This document shows, in pieces, positions 1 through 8,272 of a stretch of 51,609 nucleotides of DNA (its first letter is position 1; every line of letters starts with the position of its first letter). The notes below the pieces were generated by a model, which did not search any database, was not told the DNA's origin, and was given only the letters and a program-made list of their open reading frames with translations. Where the stretch lies: NCBI RefSeq assembly GCF_018917935.1, contig NZ_JAHLPN010000022.1, forward strand, positions 1 to 51,609, read 5' to 3'. The position numbers and the translations under genes are program-made. The DNA is from Kineothrix sp. MSJ-39 (GTDB lineage Bacteria; Bacillota; Clostridia; Lachnospirales; Lachnospiraceae).

Positions 1-40
1 TCATTTGTACTTTGTGTACTGGTTTCTTTTGTCTTGCCAT
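1..40 (-). CDS. IS256-family (mutator-type) transposase, 5' end only
   Basis: Reading leftwards from an ATG at 38-40, 13 codons are visible before the window edge, giving MARQKKPVHKVQM. This matches the usual N-terminus of IS256-family transposases in Lachnospiraceae, which start MAR-K-VHKVQMTEGKRN. A good ribosome binding site (GGAGG) lies 10 nt upstream of the ATG. The DDE catalytic domain would lie outside the window. The call rests on 13 residues, so it is tentative; the neighbouring terminal-repeat-like sequence supports it. Confidence 0.6.
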   Translation of the reverse strand, partial: MARQKKPVHKVQM

Positions 41-117
41 AAAATAAGGCCTCCTATGATTTTATATTTTATCATAGAAGACCTTAAAATCCTATTTACA
101 GAAAAACTTTCACAGAC
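1..117 (-). mobile_element. Probable left end of an IS256-like insertion sequence
   Basis: Between the transposase start and the stop codon of the next gene lie 77 non-coding bases. They hold an interrupted inverted repeat (46-60 with 71-85, two G-T-tolerant mismatches) and a terminal stretch at 94-117 reading ATTTACAG..CTTTCACAGAC, which has the look of an IS256-family terminal repeat. The element ends almost exactly at the stop codon of the PDDEXK nuclease gene. The exact terminus and target duplication cannot be fixed because the other end is outside the window. Confidence 0.5.
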
Positions 118-1185
118 TCAGTCTTTCAGCTCTCGTTCTATCTCTTCAATAGTAGGCATTGAACTTTTATAGTCATCAGGAATCAGATTATTAAGTTCGT
201 ATTCGGAAATTCCAACAGGAACATTCACTGCACTGGTAGCATATTGAGCCAGAACATTATCTTTTGTTTTGCATATAAGTAACCCAATTGTAGGATTATC
301 GTTATCTGTTCGCAGTATTCCGTCTGTTGCTGCAATGTAAGTTCCTAATTGCCCCATATCTCCGGGATCAAATGCCCTTGTCTTGATTTCAATTACAACA
401 TAACAATGTTTTTGTATGTTGTAGAACAGCATATCAATAAATTGTTCAGTATCTCCGACAACAAGCCGGTATTCTCTACCGACAAAAGCAAATCCACGTC
501 CTAATTCAAGAAGGAATTTCTGGATATTATCCATGAGTGCATCTTTCAATTCTTTTTCATCATACCCTTCTCTGAGAGTAAGAAAATCAAAATTATATGG
601 GTCTTTTGTGATTTCTCTGGCAAGATCGCTGCCAATATCAGGAAGCAGCTTTTCAAAATTTGTAATGGCTTTACCTTCTCTTTCATACAAGTTTGTATCG
701 AGAAAATTTAAAAGGACGGTTCTTGACCAGTTGTTTTCATATGTCTTTTTAACAAAAAACAAAGCCTTATCCAAATTACCCTTACATTTATTAATTATCT
801 GAATATGATGTCCCCACGGAATCATAAAAATACAATCATCAACAGCTTGTTGACATATTCGTGTGTCTGAATCGTCAACAAGTTGTTGACGATTTGAATT
901 GCTGTATAAATCGTAAAAATATTTCATATATTTTAAATTAGTTACAGAAAATGATTTTACATCAGGTAGTGCATCCTGCAAATCAAGACTAAGATTTTTG
1001 AAAAAAGATTTTCCGTATTTGGTTTCATTGTAATTCTCTGATATATCATGCCCAATAGACCAGTAAAATAACAGCATTTCCCTATTAACTTTTGTTGCAG
1101 CTTTTATCTGGCTGTTGCGGAATCTTAAAGAAACTTCTTTAATCCACTTTGAATATTCTGTATTATTTTTTATGATTTCACTCAT
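118..1185 (-). CDS. PDDEXK nuclease domain protein, YhcG/DUF1016 family
   Basis: 355-residue protein with the DUF1016 layout: an N-terminal helical region (about residues 5-180, with the family-typical segment LLFYWSIGHDI) and a C-terminal PD-(D/E)XK nuclease fold. The catalytic residues are visible as D in QFIDMLFYN and E-x-K in VVIEIK (about D251, E266, K268 from the chosen start). Family members are putative nucleases found in mobile and defence-related regions; the substrate is unknown. The start is set at ATG 1183-1185, because AGGAGG lies about 10 nt upstream; a TTG at 1194 would sit on top of that site. The stop codon touches the end of the adjacent IS256-like element, but the C-terminus (PTIEEIERELKD) looks complete. 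Confidence 0.85.
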   Translation of the reverse strand: MSEIIKNNTEYSKWIKEVSLRFRNSQIKAATKVNREMLLFYWSIGHDISENYNETKYGKSFFKNLSLDLQDALPDVKSFSVTNLKYMKYFYDLYSNSNRQQLVDDSDTRICQQAVDDCIFMIPWGHHIQIINKCKGNLDKALFFVKKTYENNWSRTVLLNFLDTNLYEREGKAITNFEKLLPDIGSDLAREITKDPYNFDFLTLREGYDEKELKDALMDNIQKFLLELGRGFAFVGREYRLVVGDTEQFIDMLFYNIQKHCYVVIEIKTRAFDPGDMGQLGTYIAATDGILRTDNDNPTIGLLICKTKDNVLAQYATSAVNVPVGISEYELNNLIPDDYKSSMPTIEEIERELKD

Positions 1186-1221
1186 TGCGTGCAAACCTCC
1201 TGAACATTATAAAAAACGATT

Positions 1222-2130
1222 TTATTCATCAGTATTATTCTTTTTTGCTCTTGTCTTATACACATTATATTGATTTTTACATTTCGGAGAGCAGAACTCA
1301 TTTCCCTTGCGGCTTGCGATAAATGCTTTACCACAGCGCTTACACAATTTCATTTCACAGCTTTCATCTGTCAGCATAAAAGAAAAGCACATCTGTATCA
1401 TAACAAGCAGCGAATGGAAATCCCATACTATAACAGGTGAAGCTTTTTCCAATGCTATATGATATGTCGGAGATATACCGCCAAATGCCGACAGTCCCTG
1501 CCGATACAGGTCTTTTGTCTGTTCATCTATCGAATCATAGTCATGGTAATAGAGAAAACTTGTCATATAAGTAAAAGCCCAGTCAGTAAATTCCTTTATG
1601 AGCCAGTCATATCGTTCAGCATATTCCCTTTGAAAACTCATGGATATAGCCTGAGGACTGTTACCCATTGCCATCACAACAGCAATTTCATCTTTATCTG
1701 TAACAGACCATCCGGATTCAGTACCTTTCTTGTGAAAATCAAGCCTTTCAAAAGGGTAGAAGTAAGTAAGATAATCCTCTGTTGAAAGAGCTTCTTCTTT
1801 GATAAAGTGGTTTTTAGGAAGATATACGGATTCATATGTAACAAACTGTGCTGTTGTCGGCAGTGCTGTCATAAAACCAAGGAATCCATAAGCAGATACA
1901 AAATCAAGAACCATCTGTTGCAATATATCATCATCTGTTTTATGCATAGCCATAAGACCAATATTAACCGCATCAAGGACAAGTGTATTGGCATCCTGCA
2001 TTGGGCGGTACATCTGAGGTTTTGCATTTCCTGAAACTACTATATATAAAGTGCCATCATCAGCAGTACGATATTCATAGCTGCTATATTTTACCCAAGG
2101 GGCACTTGTGTGTTCAAACAGATTCTTCAT
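1222..2130 (-). CDS. Uncharacterised protein with C-terminal zinc-finger-like Cys4 motif
   Basis: 302-residue soluble protein that I do not recognise by name. The last 40 residues carry C263-x2-C266 and C280-x3-C284 (KLCKRCGKAF ... FCSPKCKNQYN), spaced like a small zinc finger, followed by a basic tail, so nucleic-acid binding is possible. The rest has no membrane segment or obvious catalytic motif and is rich in aromatic residues. It is co-oriented with the flanking nuclease gene and the next unknown gene. The CGNR-type zinc finger proteins have a similar architecture (large N-terminal domain, C-terminal finger), but this is a resemblance only. Confidence 0.7.
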   Translation of the reverse strand: MKNLFEHTSAPWVKYSSYEYRTADDGTLYIVVSGNAKPQMYRPMQDANTLVLDAVNIGLMAMHKTDDDILQQMVLDFVSAYGFLGFMTALPTTAQFVTYESVYLPKNHFIKEEALSTEDYLTYFYPFERLDFHKKGTESGWSVTDKDEIAVVMAMGNSPQAISMSFQREYAERYDWLIKEFTDWAFTYMTSFLYYHDYDSIDEQTKDLYRQGLSAFGGISPTYHIALEKASPVIVWDFHSLLVMIQMCFSFMLTDESCEMKLCKRCGKAFIASRKGNEFCSPKCKNQYNVYKTRAKKNNTDE

Positions 2131-2229
2131 TCTCTATTCCTCCAATCTGTTCATTACTTAGTAAATGTAATCTTATATATATTTTATCCGATTACAAAAA
2201 TATGGTCAAGCATAACTTAACATGATGAT

Positions 2230-2877
2230 TTATGGCTTCAAGTTCATATCTGATTTCCTGCGTACACCATTTTCAAGAAAATATTTTTCATCAGGTGTAA
2301 GAGACTGCTCATCATGTTCTTTTCTGTATTCTAATGCCTTTGTCAATTCTTTTCTTATCTTTTTGAGTGCAGTTTCTCTGACGCCACGCACATTCCGGTC
2401 TGTCTGATTGTTTAACGCTGCATATTGTACAGTTGAGTATGCATGAACAAACAGATAGAACATAAGCTGTTTGTGGGCAACTTTGAGTGCCTTTAAAATA
2501 CCTGATATATCGGATGTGGTCACTAATTCATGCAAATTATCAGGCTGATCATAAATGTAATCTATGAAATCACCAGCTAGCAGAAGATTTTGAAGTACCA
2601 TATCATATGAGGAATTTGCAGGAAGATAATATTCAGATGCACCCCATTCAAGAGGAATTTCAGAACGACCTATCTCATGTGCACGCTCTTTTCGTTCCCT
2701 GTTGGAATCTAGTTTATCCCACCATGAAATTACATTACGGAAATCTGCTTCGGTTCTTGCGCTTTCTTCCAAACGGCTGATTGCAAGGGCACGGGCTTCC
2801 CGGTGCAGCATTTCGCCATTATATTCAGGTATTAGATTTTGTTCTTTAAATGCTGCAAGCTCAGCGTATTTGGGCAA
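2230..2877 (-). CDS. Uncharacterised protein, minus strand
   Basis: About 215 residues, soluble, mostly alpha-helical by appearance, rich in charged residues; I do not recognise the family. A helical stretch around FIDYIYDQPDNLHEL and the C-terminal part LTPDEKYFLENGVRR have no motif I can assign. The start is uncertain: TTG 2875-2877 has AAAGGA 9 nt upstream and is preferred; the ATG at 2893-2895 and a GTG at 2917-2919 lack clear ribosome binding sites. It lies about 100 nt upstream of and co-directional with the zinc-finger protein gene, so the two may be co-transcribed. Confidence 0.6.
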   Translation of the reverse strand: MPKYAELAAFKEQNLIPEYNGEMLHREARALAISRLEESARTEADFRNVISWWDKLDSNRERKERAHEIGRSEIPLEWGASEYYLPANSSYDMVLQNLLLAGDFIDYIYDQPDNLHELVTTSDISGILKALKVAHKQLMFYLFVHAYSTVQYAALNNQTDRNVRGVRETALKKIRKELTKALEYRKEHDEQSLTPDEKYFLENGVRRKSDMNLKP

Positions 2878-2990
2878 AGTAGTCAGTCCTTTCATAAAAT
2901 AAAAAAATTTTAAAAACACTTCCGTTTTACAGTCATATTTCTCCTATTTGTGAAGAAAGTAATTTGATTTGCTTTAAAAACAATTACAAA

Positions 2991-3019
2991 AAGGAGGCGT
3001 GACTATGAGATATGGATAA
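2991..3019 (+). other. Possible leader mini-ORF (MRYG) with strong ribosome binding site
   Basis: AAGGAGG at 2991-2997 is followed after 7 nt by ATG 3005-3007 and a four-codon frame (Met-Arg-Tyr-Gly) ending in TAA at 3017-3019. A 6-bp inverted repeat (TCCAAT / ATTGGA) follows within 30 nt. A near-consensus site serving only four codons suggests either a leader peptide controlling the recombinase operon or the decayed start of a gene. Nothing else is seen in the 200 bases before the TnpW-like gene. Confidence 0.35.
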
Positions 3020-3100
3020 AAGCATAATCCAATTACAAGGATTGGAAGTGTAAAAACATTATAAGTTAAGAATTAGGCTAAGGCAAGAAAGGATTATACT

Positions 3101-3343
3101 ATGGAAAAAGACAAAATGAATAAGGATAAAACAGAAACCAGCCCGAATAAGGCTGGATTTTTTTACCGCAGAATTGGTACAACACTTTATAAAGTAAGTG
3201 TATTTATAAGTGATACGGAGACAGATACATTTGCTGATAAAGTTTTTCGTGTGATTCACAATGAAATTGTTTCAGGCGGGACAAAATGTGGTATAATTAG
3301 TGCACCACAAATGAGTCAGCCGCCGGAAGGGAGTTCTGCATGA
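3101..3343 (+). CDS. Transposon-encoded TnpW family protein
   Basis: 80-residue protein matching the small TnpW family carried by Tn4451/TnpX-type mobilisable elements; the diagnostic part is NKAGFFYRRIGTTLYKVSVF, and the C-terminus (IISAPQMSQPPEGSS) is also family-typical. Function is unknown; it is always found before a large serine recombinase. AAGGA precedes the ATG by 8 nt. Its stop codon overlaps the recombinase ATG (ATGA at 3340-3343), which implies translational coupling. Confidence 0.85.
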   Translation: MEKDKMNKDKTETSPNKAGFFYRRIGTTLYKVSVFISDTETDTFADKVFRVIHNEIVSGGTKCGIISAPQMSQPPEGSSA

Positions 3344-5340
3344 ACAAACAGACGGCTGATATAACAGAAAATAAAATAACTGCTCTTTATGAGCGACTCT
3401 CAAGGGACGATGAGCTTGCGGGAGACAGCAATAGTATAGTGAACCAGAAGAAAATGCTGGAGGACTATGCAAAGAGTAACGGATACAACAATCTTATGCA
3501 TTTTACGGATGACGGGTATTCCGGTGGTAATTTTGACAGACCGGGATGGAAGCAGCTTCTACGATTGATTGAAGAAGGAAAAGTTGCAACTGTCATAGTG
3601 AAAGATATGAGCCGTGTCGGAAGGGATTATCTTCAGGTTGGATTTTATACTGAGGTATTTTTCCGGGAAAAAGGTGTCCGTTTTGTTGCTGTTTCTAATG
3701 GTGTTGACAGTGATAACAATGCCAGCAGCGAATTCGCCCCTTTTTTAAATATCATGAATGAATGGTATTTAAGGGATTGCAGCCGCAAGATAAGAGCAGT
3801 GATACAGGCAAAGGGACGAGAAGGAAAACCTGTTACAAATAATCCACCATATGGATATATCAAAGATCCGGAGGATAATAACCACTGGATTATTGATGAG
3901 GAAGCTGCTGCAGTAGTAAGACGGATATTCATGCTGACAATTGAGGGAAAAGGTCCATATGAGATTGCAAGAATACTTTGTGAAGAAAAGGTGGAAAAGC
4001 CATCTTATTATCAGGCAGTCCGGGGCATAGGCTGTTATAAGAATAACTGTGATATGGAACATCCATATGCATGGGCTGGCGTTACTATTGTACGAATGCT
4101 GGAAAAACCTGAATATATGGGTGATACAGTTAATTTCCGCACACATAAGCTGTCATACAAGGATAAAACTTCAAAAAAGAATGAAAGTAAGGATATTCTT
4201 GTTTTTAAGGACACACACGAAGCCATTATAGATAGAAAGACCTGGTATATCGTACAGGAATTAAGAAAGACTGTCCGCAGGATTAATACAGATGGCAGCA
4301 ACAATCCGTTGACAGGAAAGTTATTCTGTGCTGATTGTGGATGTAAGATGCATTACCGAAGCGAGCACACAAGGGCAGGAAGAGACTGGAGGGGACTGCC
4401 AAATGGCGGAGTTCGTATAGAACCGGCTTCATACAACTGCAGTACTTATATGAATAAAAGAAAAGTGTTTGAACATGAATGTTCATCCCATTTTATTCAG
4501 GAAAAAGTAATAGAGCAGATTATTCTGGAGACGATCCGTTATGCCTGCCAGAGTGTGAGACTTGATGAGAATGCATTTGCAGAAGCAATGCGTAGTGCGT
4601 CAGCAATAAGGGATGAGGCAGAGATAAAGAAAATCAAGTCTGCTCTTGAAAAACAGGAAAAAAGATATGGCGAACTGGATTTGCTGATAAAAAAAGTCTA
4701 TGAGGATAATGCTCTTGGTAAGCTGTCTGACAAGCGGTATGAGATTCTTTCACAGGAATACGAGACAGAGCAGGAACAGCTTACGCAGACTCTAAGAGAA
4801 TGCAGGAAACAGTTAGCACAGTATGAAAGTGACACCGACAGAACAGAGGAATTTCTGGCGTTGGTTCATAAGTATACGGATATTACAGAACTCACACCTG
4901 TTATCATCAATGAATTTGTTGATAAGGTACTTGTTCATAAAGCGGAGAAGATAGATGGCGAGCGTGTAGTAGAGATTGAGGTATATTTGAATTTTATCGG
5001 AAAAGTTAATCTGCCAACTGTGGAACTATCAGAAGAGGAACAGGCTGAACTTACAGAAAAAAAGAGAATCCGTGAGCGTAATGCCATGTATCAGAGAAGG
5101 CACAGGGCAAAGTTTATGCCAAAAACAAAGGAAATACGCTCAAAGGTAAGTGAAAGTGAGAAGCAGGAACAGCTTGCAGCGGCAAAAGCCAATGCACAGA
5201 AAATTCTTGACTCAGATGAAGCTGGTGTGACAGACCAGACAGAGCGTATTGCAGGTGTTGCTGCCGGAGAGAACAAAATTGTGATAGAAAGTGGTATTTT
5301 GCTTACGGAAGCAGAGGTAAAGGAAAAATATGCTATCTGA
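3340..5340 (+). CDS. Large serine recombinase, TnpX-like (transposon excision/insertion)
   Basis: 666 residues. The N-terminal resolvase domain (about 13-160) shows the catalytic serine S21 in YERLSRDDE and the conserved DMSRVGRDYLQVG segment. A recombinase domain follows (about 170-290), then a zinc-ribbon with CADCGCKMHYR and a later C/H pair (YNC ... HEC), a coiled coil (about 425-500), and a charged C-terminal tail of the DUF4368 type. Such enzymes excise and integrate elements without host integrase, usually using a short central dinucleotide. It is translationally coupled to the TnpW-like gene and very probably moves the element carrying the following genes. Confidence 0.93.
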   Translation: MNKQTADITENKITALYERLSRDDELAGDSNSIVNQKKMLEDYAKSNGYNNLMHFTDDGYSGGNFDRPGWKQLLRLIEEGKVATVIVKDMSRVGRDYLQVGFYTEVFFREKGVRFVAVSNGVDSDNNASSEFAPFLNIMNEWYLRDCSRKIRAVIQAKGREGKPVTNNPPYGYIKDPEDNNHWIIDEEAAAVVRRIFMLTIEGKGPYEIARILCEEKVEKPSYYQAVRGIGCYKNNCDMEHPYAWAGVTIVRMLEKPEYMGDTVNFRTHKLSYKDKTSKKNESKDILVFKDTHEAIIDRKTWYIVQELRKTVRRINTDGSNNPLTGKLFCADCGCKMHYRSEHTRAGRDWRGLPNGGVRIEPASYNCSTYMNKRKVFEHECSSHFIQEKVIEQIILETIRYACQSVRLDENAFAEAMRSASAIRDEAEIKKIKSALEKQEKRYGELDLLIKKVYEDNALGKLSDKRYEILSQEYETEQEQLTQTLRECRKQLAQYESDTDRTEEFLALVHKYTDITELTPVIINEFVDKVLVHKAEKIDGERVVEIEVYLNFIGKVNLPTVELSEEEQAELTEKKRIRERNAMYQRRHRAKFMPKTKEIRSKVSESEKQEQLAAAKANAQKILDSDEAGVTDQTERIAGVAAGENKIVIESGILLTEAEVKEKYAI

Positions 5341-5390
5341 TAAGATATGCCATTTTATTGGAATCATATGAAAGTTAGGAGGAACAATTT

Positions 5391-5867
5391 ATGTCGATTG
5401 ATAGAACAGTTAAGTTTACAGTGAGATTAAATATGTTAAATCCTGCTCATGTAGCTATTAATAAGGTTTTAAATGAGTTGAATTTAGATATATTTAAGTC
5501 AAAGAATCAGTTTTTTATAGATGCAGCAACTTATTATATTGAGAATTATGGGCAGGAGGAATTAACGCAGCCTAAGAAAAAGAAGACACCGCAATATGTA
5601 TCAACAGAGGATATGGATGCAATAGAGCAAAGAATCAGGCAGACTGCAAAAGAAGAAGCACGTCAGGAAGCCAATAAGGAAGTTATGACTATGGTAGGAA
5701 GTCTGTTGGCTGCAATTCAGGCTGGTGGTGGCACTATGCCGGTAATAAATCCGGATAATGTTGTGGTGGGTGCAGGAACGAAAAGCATATCGGATGAGGA
5801 ATCGGAAGACTATGAGGAAGATGAGGCATTAGTACAGAATGCATTGGGCTGGATGGAAAAGGATTAA
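5391..5867 (+). CDS. Ribbon-helix-helix DNA-binding protein, ParR-like
   Basis: 158 residues. The N-terminal 55 residues (RTVKFTVRLNMLNP then two helices, ending FIDAATYYI) fit a ribbon-helix-helix fold as in ParR-type centromere-binding proteins of Firmicutes plasmids and mobile elements. The middle (about 60-100) is a charged helix rich in Gln and Glu, and the tail is acidic (EESEDYEEDEALVQ). AGGAGG lies 8 nt upstream of the ATG. No ParM-like ATPase accompanies it here, so it may act in relaxosome formation or copy control instead; the repeat-rich DNA just downstream is a plausible target. Confidence 0.65.
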   Translation: MSIDRTVKFTVRLNMLNPAHVAINKVLNELNLDIFKSKNQFFIDAATYYIENYGQEELTQPKKKKTPQYVSTEDMDAIEQRIRQTAKEEARQEANKEVMTMVGSLLAAIQAGGGTMPVINPDNVVVGAGTKSISDEESEDYEEDEALVQNALGWMEKD

Positions 5868-5893
5868 CAACAGAATATAGGTTATTGAGACAG

Positions 5894-5927
5894 GGACTGT
5901 GTAGAAATACATGGTCCTTATTTTTTT
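5894..5927 (+). terminator. Rho-independent terminator after the ParR-like gene
   Basis: Ten-base-pair stem (GGACTGTGTA with TACATGGTCC, two G-U pairs) closed by a GAAA loop and followed by TTATTTTTTT. It lies 27 nt after the stop codon and ends the TnpW-recombinase-ParR transcription unit. Confidence 0.8.
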
Positions 5928-5939
5928 ACCTGTAAATAT

Positions 5940-6163
5940 TGTAATGCCTGCCGGTATAAAACGGCGGCAGAAACAAAAAGAGACTAAACAATCCGACGGC
6001 AGTTACTTAAAATGCCGTAATAATCCGACGGCATGGAACATGAATAAAAGAAAGTTGGGGAAAAAACAAAAGAAGAGTGATGGCACAAAGCGACGGCGTT
6101 ATAGAGGGGTGGCGGCATAAAGTGAAGTCAGTTCTGAAAAGTGATGTAACAAAGTGCCGTCAA
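5940..6163 (+). repeat. Iteron-like cluster of CCGACGGCA / TGCCGTC repeats
   Basis: Seven related GC-rich words stand out in AT-rich DNA: ACGGCGGCA at about 5961, CCGACGGCA at about 5993 and 6024, ATGCCGT at about 6012, GCGACGGCG at about 6090, GGCGGCA at about 6111 and TGCCGTCA at about 6155. Two of them form an inverted repeat (ATGCCGT, 9 nt, ACGGCAT at about 6012-6034). There is no convincing gene here. The arrangement fits a binding array for the ParR-like protein or part of the transfer origin. Assignment is by eye. Confidence 0.45.
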
Positions 6164-6279
6164 TTAATGTGAAAAGATATTTTTATAAGGTTTTAGATAT
6201 TTATCAGAGTAAAAGCTGCTGTAGACAGGAAAAAGAAAAGATCTAATGCAGCCCTCGGCGTTTGAGAGCGAAATACACC

Positions 6280-6330
6280 CTCCGCACAAAACTTCGTTTT
6301 GTACTCCGGTGATTTCGCGATTGCATCGAG
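6280..6330 (+). other. Candidate origin of transfer (oriT) before the relaxase gene
   Basis: A perfect 7-bp inverted repeat ACAAAAC-TTC-GTTTTGT (6286-6302) is bracketed by two copies of CTCCG (about 6280 and 6304) and followed by TCCGGTGATTTCGCG. A short hairpin next to an asymmetric GC-rich stretch, about 75-100 nt upstream of a relaxase gene, is the usual layout of a MobA/MobL-type oriT. The nick site cannot be fixed from sequence alone. Confidence 0.45.
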
Positions 6331-6403
6331 CCAGAGAATAAATATTACTATGGCGACATTTGAAAAATTAAATATAGCTGATGAAAAGAAGGAGATGATT
6401 GAA

Positions 6404-7891
6404 ATGCCAAGACATTCATTTATACAGATGACGAAACTCCATAATGTCATGGGGAGAATTGATTATATAACAAGTACAGTTAAACAGGAAAATCTATATG
6501 CCATATATGCGACACAGCCACTTCGGACTTTCTGGAAAGATCTTGCAAAATGCAACAGAGAAGAATTTGCTAAAAGTGGAACGATAGGAAAATGTATTGA
6601 GGCAAGAGAGCTGATTATAGCATTACCGGAAGGCTTGTATCATTATGAGCATGACTATCTTATCAAACATTTTGCTACGGATTTCAAGAAAAAGTATGGT
6701 GTGGACTGCTATGCAGCCCTGCATCATAACAAAAGAAAGACTAATTTCCATATCCATCTGATATTTGCAGAGAGGACAAAGCTGGATAAGCCAGTTGTAA
6801 AGGTAGCATCAAGAAATATGTTTTATGATGAGAATGGAAAGCATGTGCGTACTAAGAAAGAGATATTGGATGAAAGTGGTAACATCCGTAATGGCTGTAA
6901 GATTATCAGAAAAGGCGAGGTCTATGAGAAAAAAGAGTTTTCTGTAAAAGATGACAGATTTAAACGGGATTCATTTCTTGATGAGGCAAAGGTGTTTTTT
7001 ACAAACGAAATAAATCAGCTTGTGCTGCATGAAGAGGATAAACTTAAAGTCTTTGATAAGAATAGTCCGTATCTTGCTACTAAAAAAATAGGCAAAAATA
7101 ATCCAATGGAAGAACAAATAAAGGCTGACAATGAGGTGCGGCAGGAATGGAACAGGACTGTTGACAGAGCAATTGTAAGCGGTGCGCCAGAAGAGGATAT
7201 CTCAAGGATAAAGAAGAAAGAAATAACAGAAAAGGTAAGGGATTCCATAGATTTATATGGAGACAGACCGGATCTTCTTGCAAGTATTATAAAGCTTGCT
7301 ATTGCAGTGCTGGAACTTCTTATTAATCGCATTATGCTAGCTGCGGTTGGTATGGCAGAAAGGGTAATTGATGTAATGCCCGGAGCTAATACATCAGAAG
7401 AAACAGACAAACAATCATATGATAAGAAACAAAAAACAAAGGCGAAAGTGATTGTTACAGGTGTACCGCATCCTAAAATGTCACCACTTGCTTCAAAATA
7501 TGTGCAATTTAAGAATATTTATAAGGAACTGCAAAGACAAAATGAAGCTATTTTCAATCTGGAAAGAAACAGAGGTAATCTGGAGATTGAACTATCAGAT
7601 TGCAATGGTGTATTTAAGTCGGGAAAACGTACAGAATTGCAGAAACAGATAGATGAACTGGATCTCATAATTAACAATATGAAACGGCAGCTTTCATCAA
7701 TTGTGAAGGAATATGGATATGATAATGTGAGAGAATTTTATAGTGATTATTATGCTTCTAAAGGCGAGTATGAAAAGTATAATATAAGAGAAGTTGAAAA
7801 ATGGAAGAAGAAAAATGAAAAGTCAGAAGATCGGAGTAGTATAGATAAAAAGGTATACTATAATCAGTCGATAAGAGGCAAAAAGCGATAG
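6404..7891 (+). CDS. MobA/MobL-family relaxase (mobilisation protein)
   Basis: 495 residues from ATG 6404, chosen because AAGGAG lies 9 nt upstream and because the family N-terminus is MPRHSFIQMTKLHNV. The HUH metal-binding signature is visible at about residues 107-118 (LHHNKRKTNFHIHLIF). A long charged and coiled-coil C-terminal half follows (about 380-495), with a hydrophobic stretch near residues 300-330. Relaxases nick oriT and pilot one DNA strand during conjugative mobilisation. No type IV secretion genes are present in the window, so this element would be mobilisable rather than self-transmissible, unless such genes lie to the left. Confidence 0.85.
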   Translation: MPRHSFIQMTKLHNVMGRIDYITSTVKQENLYAIYATQPLRTFWKDLAKCNREEFAKSGTIGKCIEARELIIALPEGLYHYEHDYLIKHFATDFKKKYGVDCYAALHHNKRKTNFHIHLIFAERTKLDKPVVKVASRNMFYDENGKHVRTKKEILDESGNIRNGCKIIRKGEVYEKKEFSVKDDRFKRDSFLDEAKVFFTNEINQLVLHEEDKLKVFDKNSPYLATKKIGKNNPMEEQIKADNEVRQEWNRTVDRAIVSGAPEEDISRIKKKEITEKVRDSIDLYGDRPDLLASIIKLAIAVLELLINRIMLAAVGMAERVIDVMPGANTSEETDKQSYDKKQKTKAKVIVTGVPHPKMSPLASKYVQFKNIYKELQRQNEAIFNLERNRGNLEIELSDCNGVFKSGKRTELQKQIDELDLIINNMKRQLSSIVKEYGYDNVREFYSDYYASKGEYEKYNIREVEKWKKKNEKSEDRSSIDKKVYYNQSIRGKKR

Positions 7892-8003
7892 AGATATGGT
7901 TAAGGAATGAAAATTGAATTAAAGATTAAGTGAGAGATTTATTTCTAACTATCGTATCATAATAAACCAATACGATAAGATAGGTGTGTCATTCAGAAAA
8001 ATA

Positions 8004-8033
8004 TAGACCATGTTACAAAAAAATTGATATAAT
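8004..8033 (+). promoter_or_regulatory. Sigma-A promoter of the oxygen-defence cluster
   Basis: TAGACC (8004-8009), 18-nt spacer, TATAAT (8028-8033). It lies 29 nt before the first cluster gene. A 7-bp inverted repeat (ATCGTAT / ATACGAT) about 50 nt upstream could be an operator or the tail of the preceding unit. Confidence 0.6.
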
Positions 8034-8061
8034 ATGTTCATATACAGGAGGTGAATAAAGC

Positions 8062-8271
8062 GTGAAAGCACATAAATACTGGTCAATTGGAACATTAATT
8101 ACAATGATAGGTACTCTTTACACAGGATACAAGGGTTTAAAATCAAGTCACAAATATTTTGCATTTGGCTCTTTGATATGTATGATTATGGCAGTTTATT
8201 CTGGTCATAAAATGATTTCTGGTAATAATAAATCAGGAAAAAAGATAGAAAAGAAAGAGGTGGAGAAATAA
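8062..8271 (+). CDS. Small two-helix membrane protein, DUF6219-like
   Basis: 69 residues with two hydrophobic segments (about 8-24 and 33-53) separated by a short basic loop (GYKGLKSSHKY), and a lysine-rich tail, so both ends may be cytoplasmic. The two halves resemble each other (W/F-xIGTLITMIGTLYTGYKG versus FGSLICMIMAVYSGHK), suggesting an internal duplication. The GTG start at 8062 has AGGAGGTG 9-14 nt upstream. It resembles small DUF6219-type proteins of Clostridia; function unknown. Only one base separates it from bcp, so it is the first gene of that operon. Confidence 0.65.
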   Translation: MKAHKYWSIGTLITMIGTLYTGYKGLKSSHKYFAFGSLICMIMAVYSGHKMISGNNKSGKKIEKKEVEK

Positions 8272-8272
8272 T

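Noticed and set aside
5911-6120. 69-codon frame in the repeat-rich region before the relaxase
   Set aside because: It begins inside the terminator hairpin, is lysine/arginine-rich without pattern, and has no ribosome binding site.
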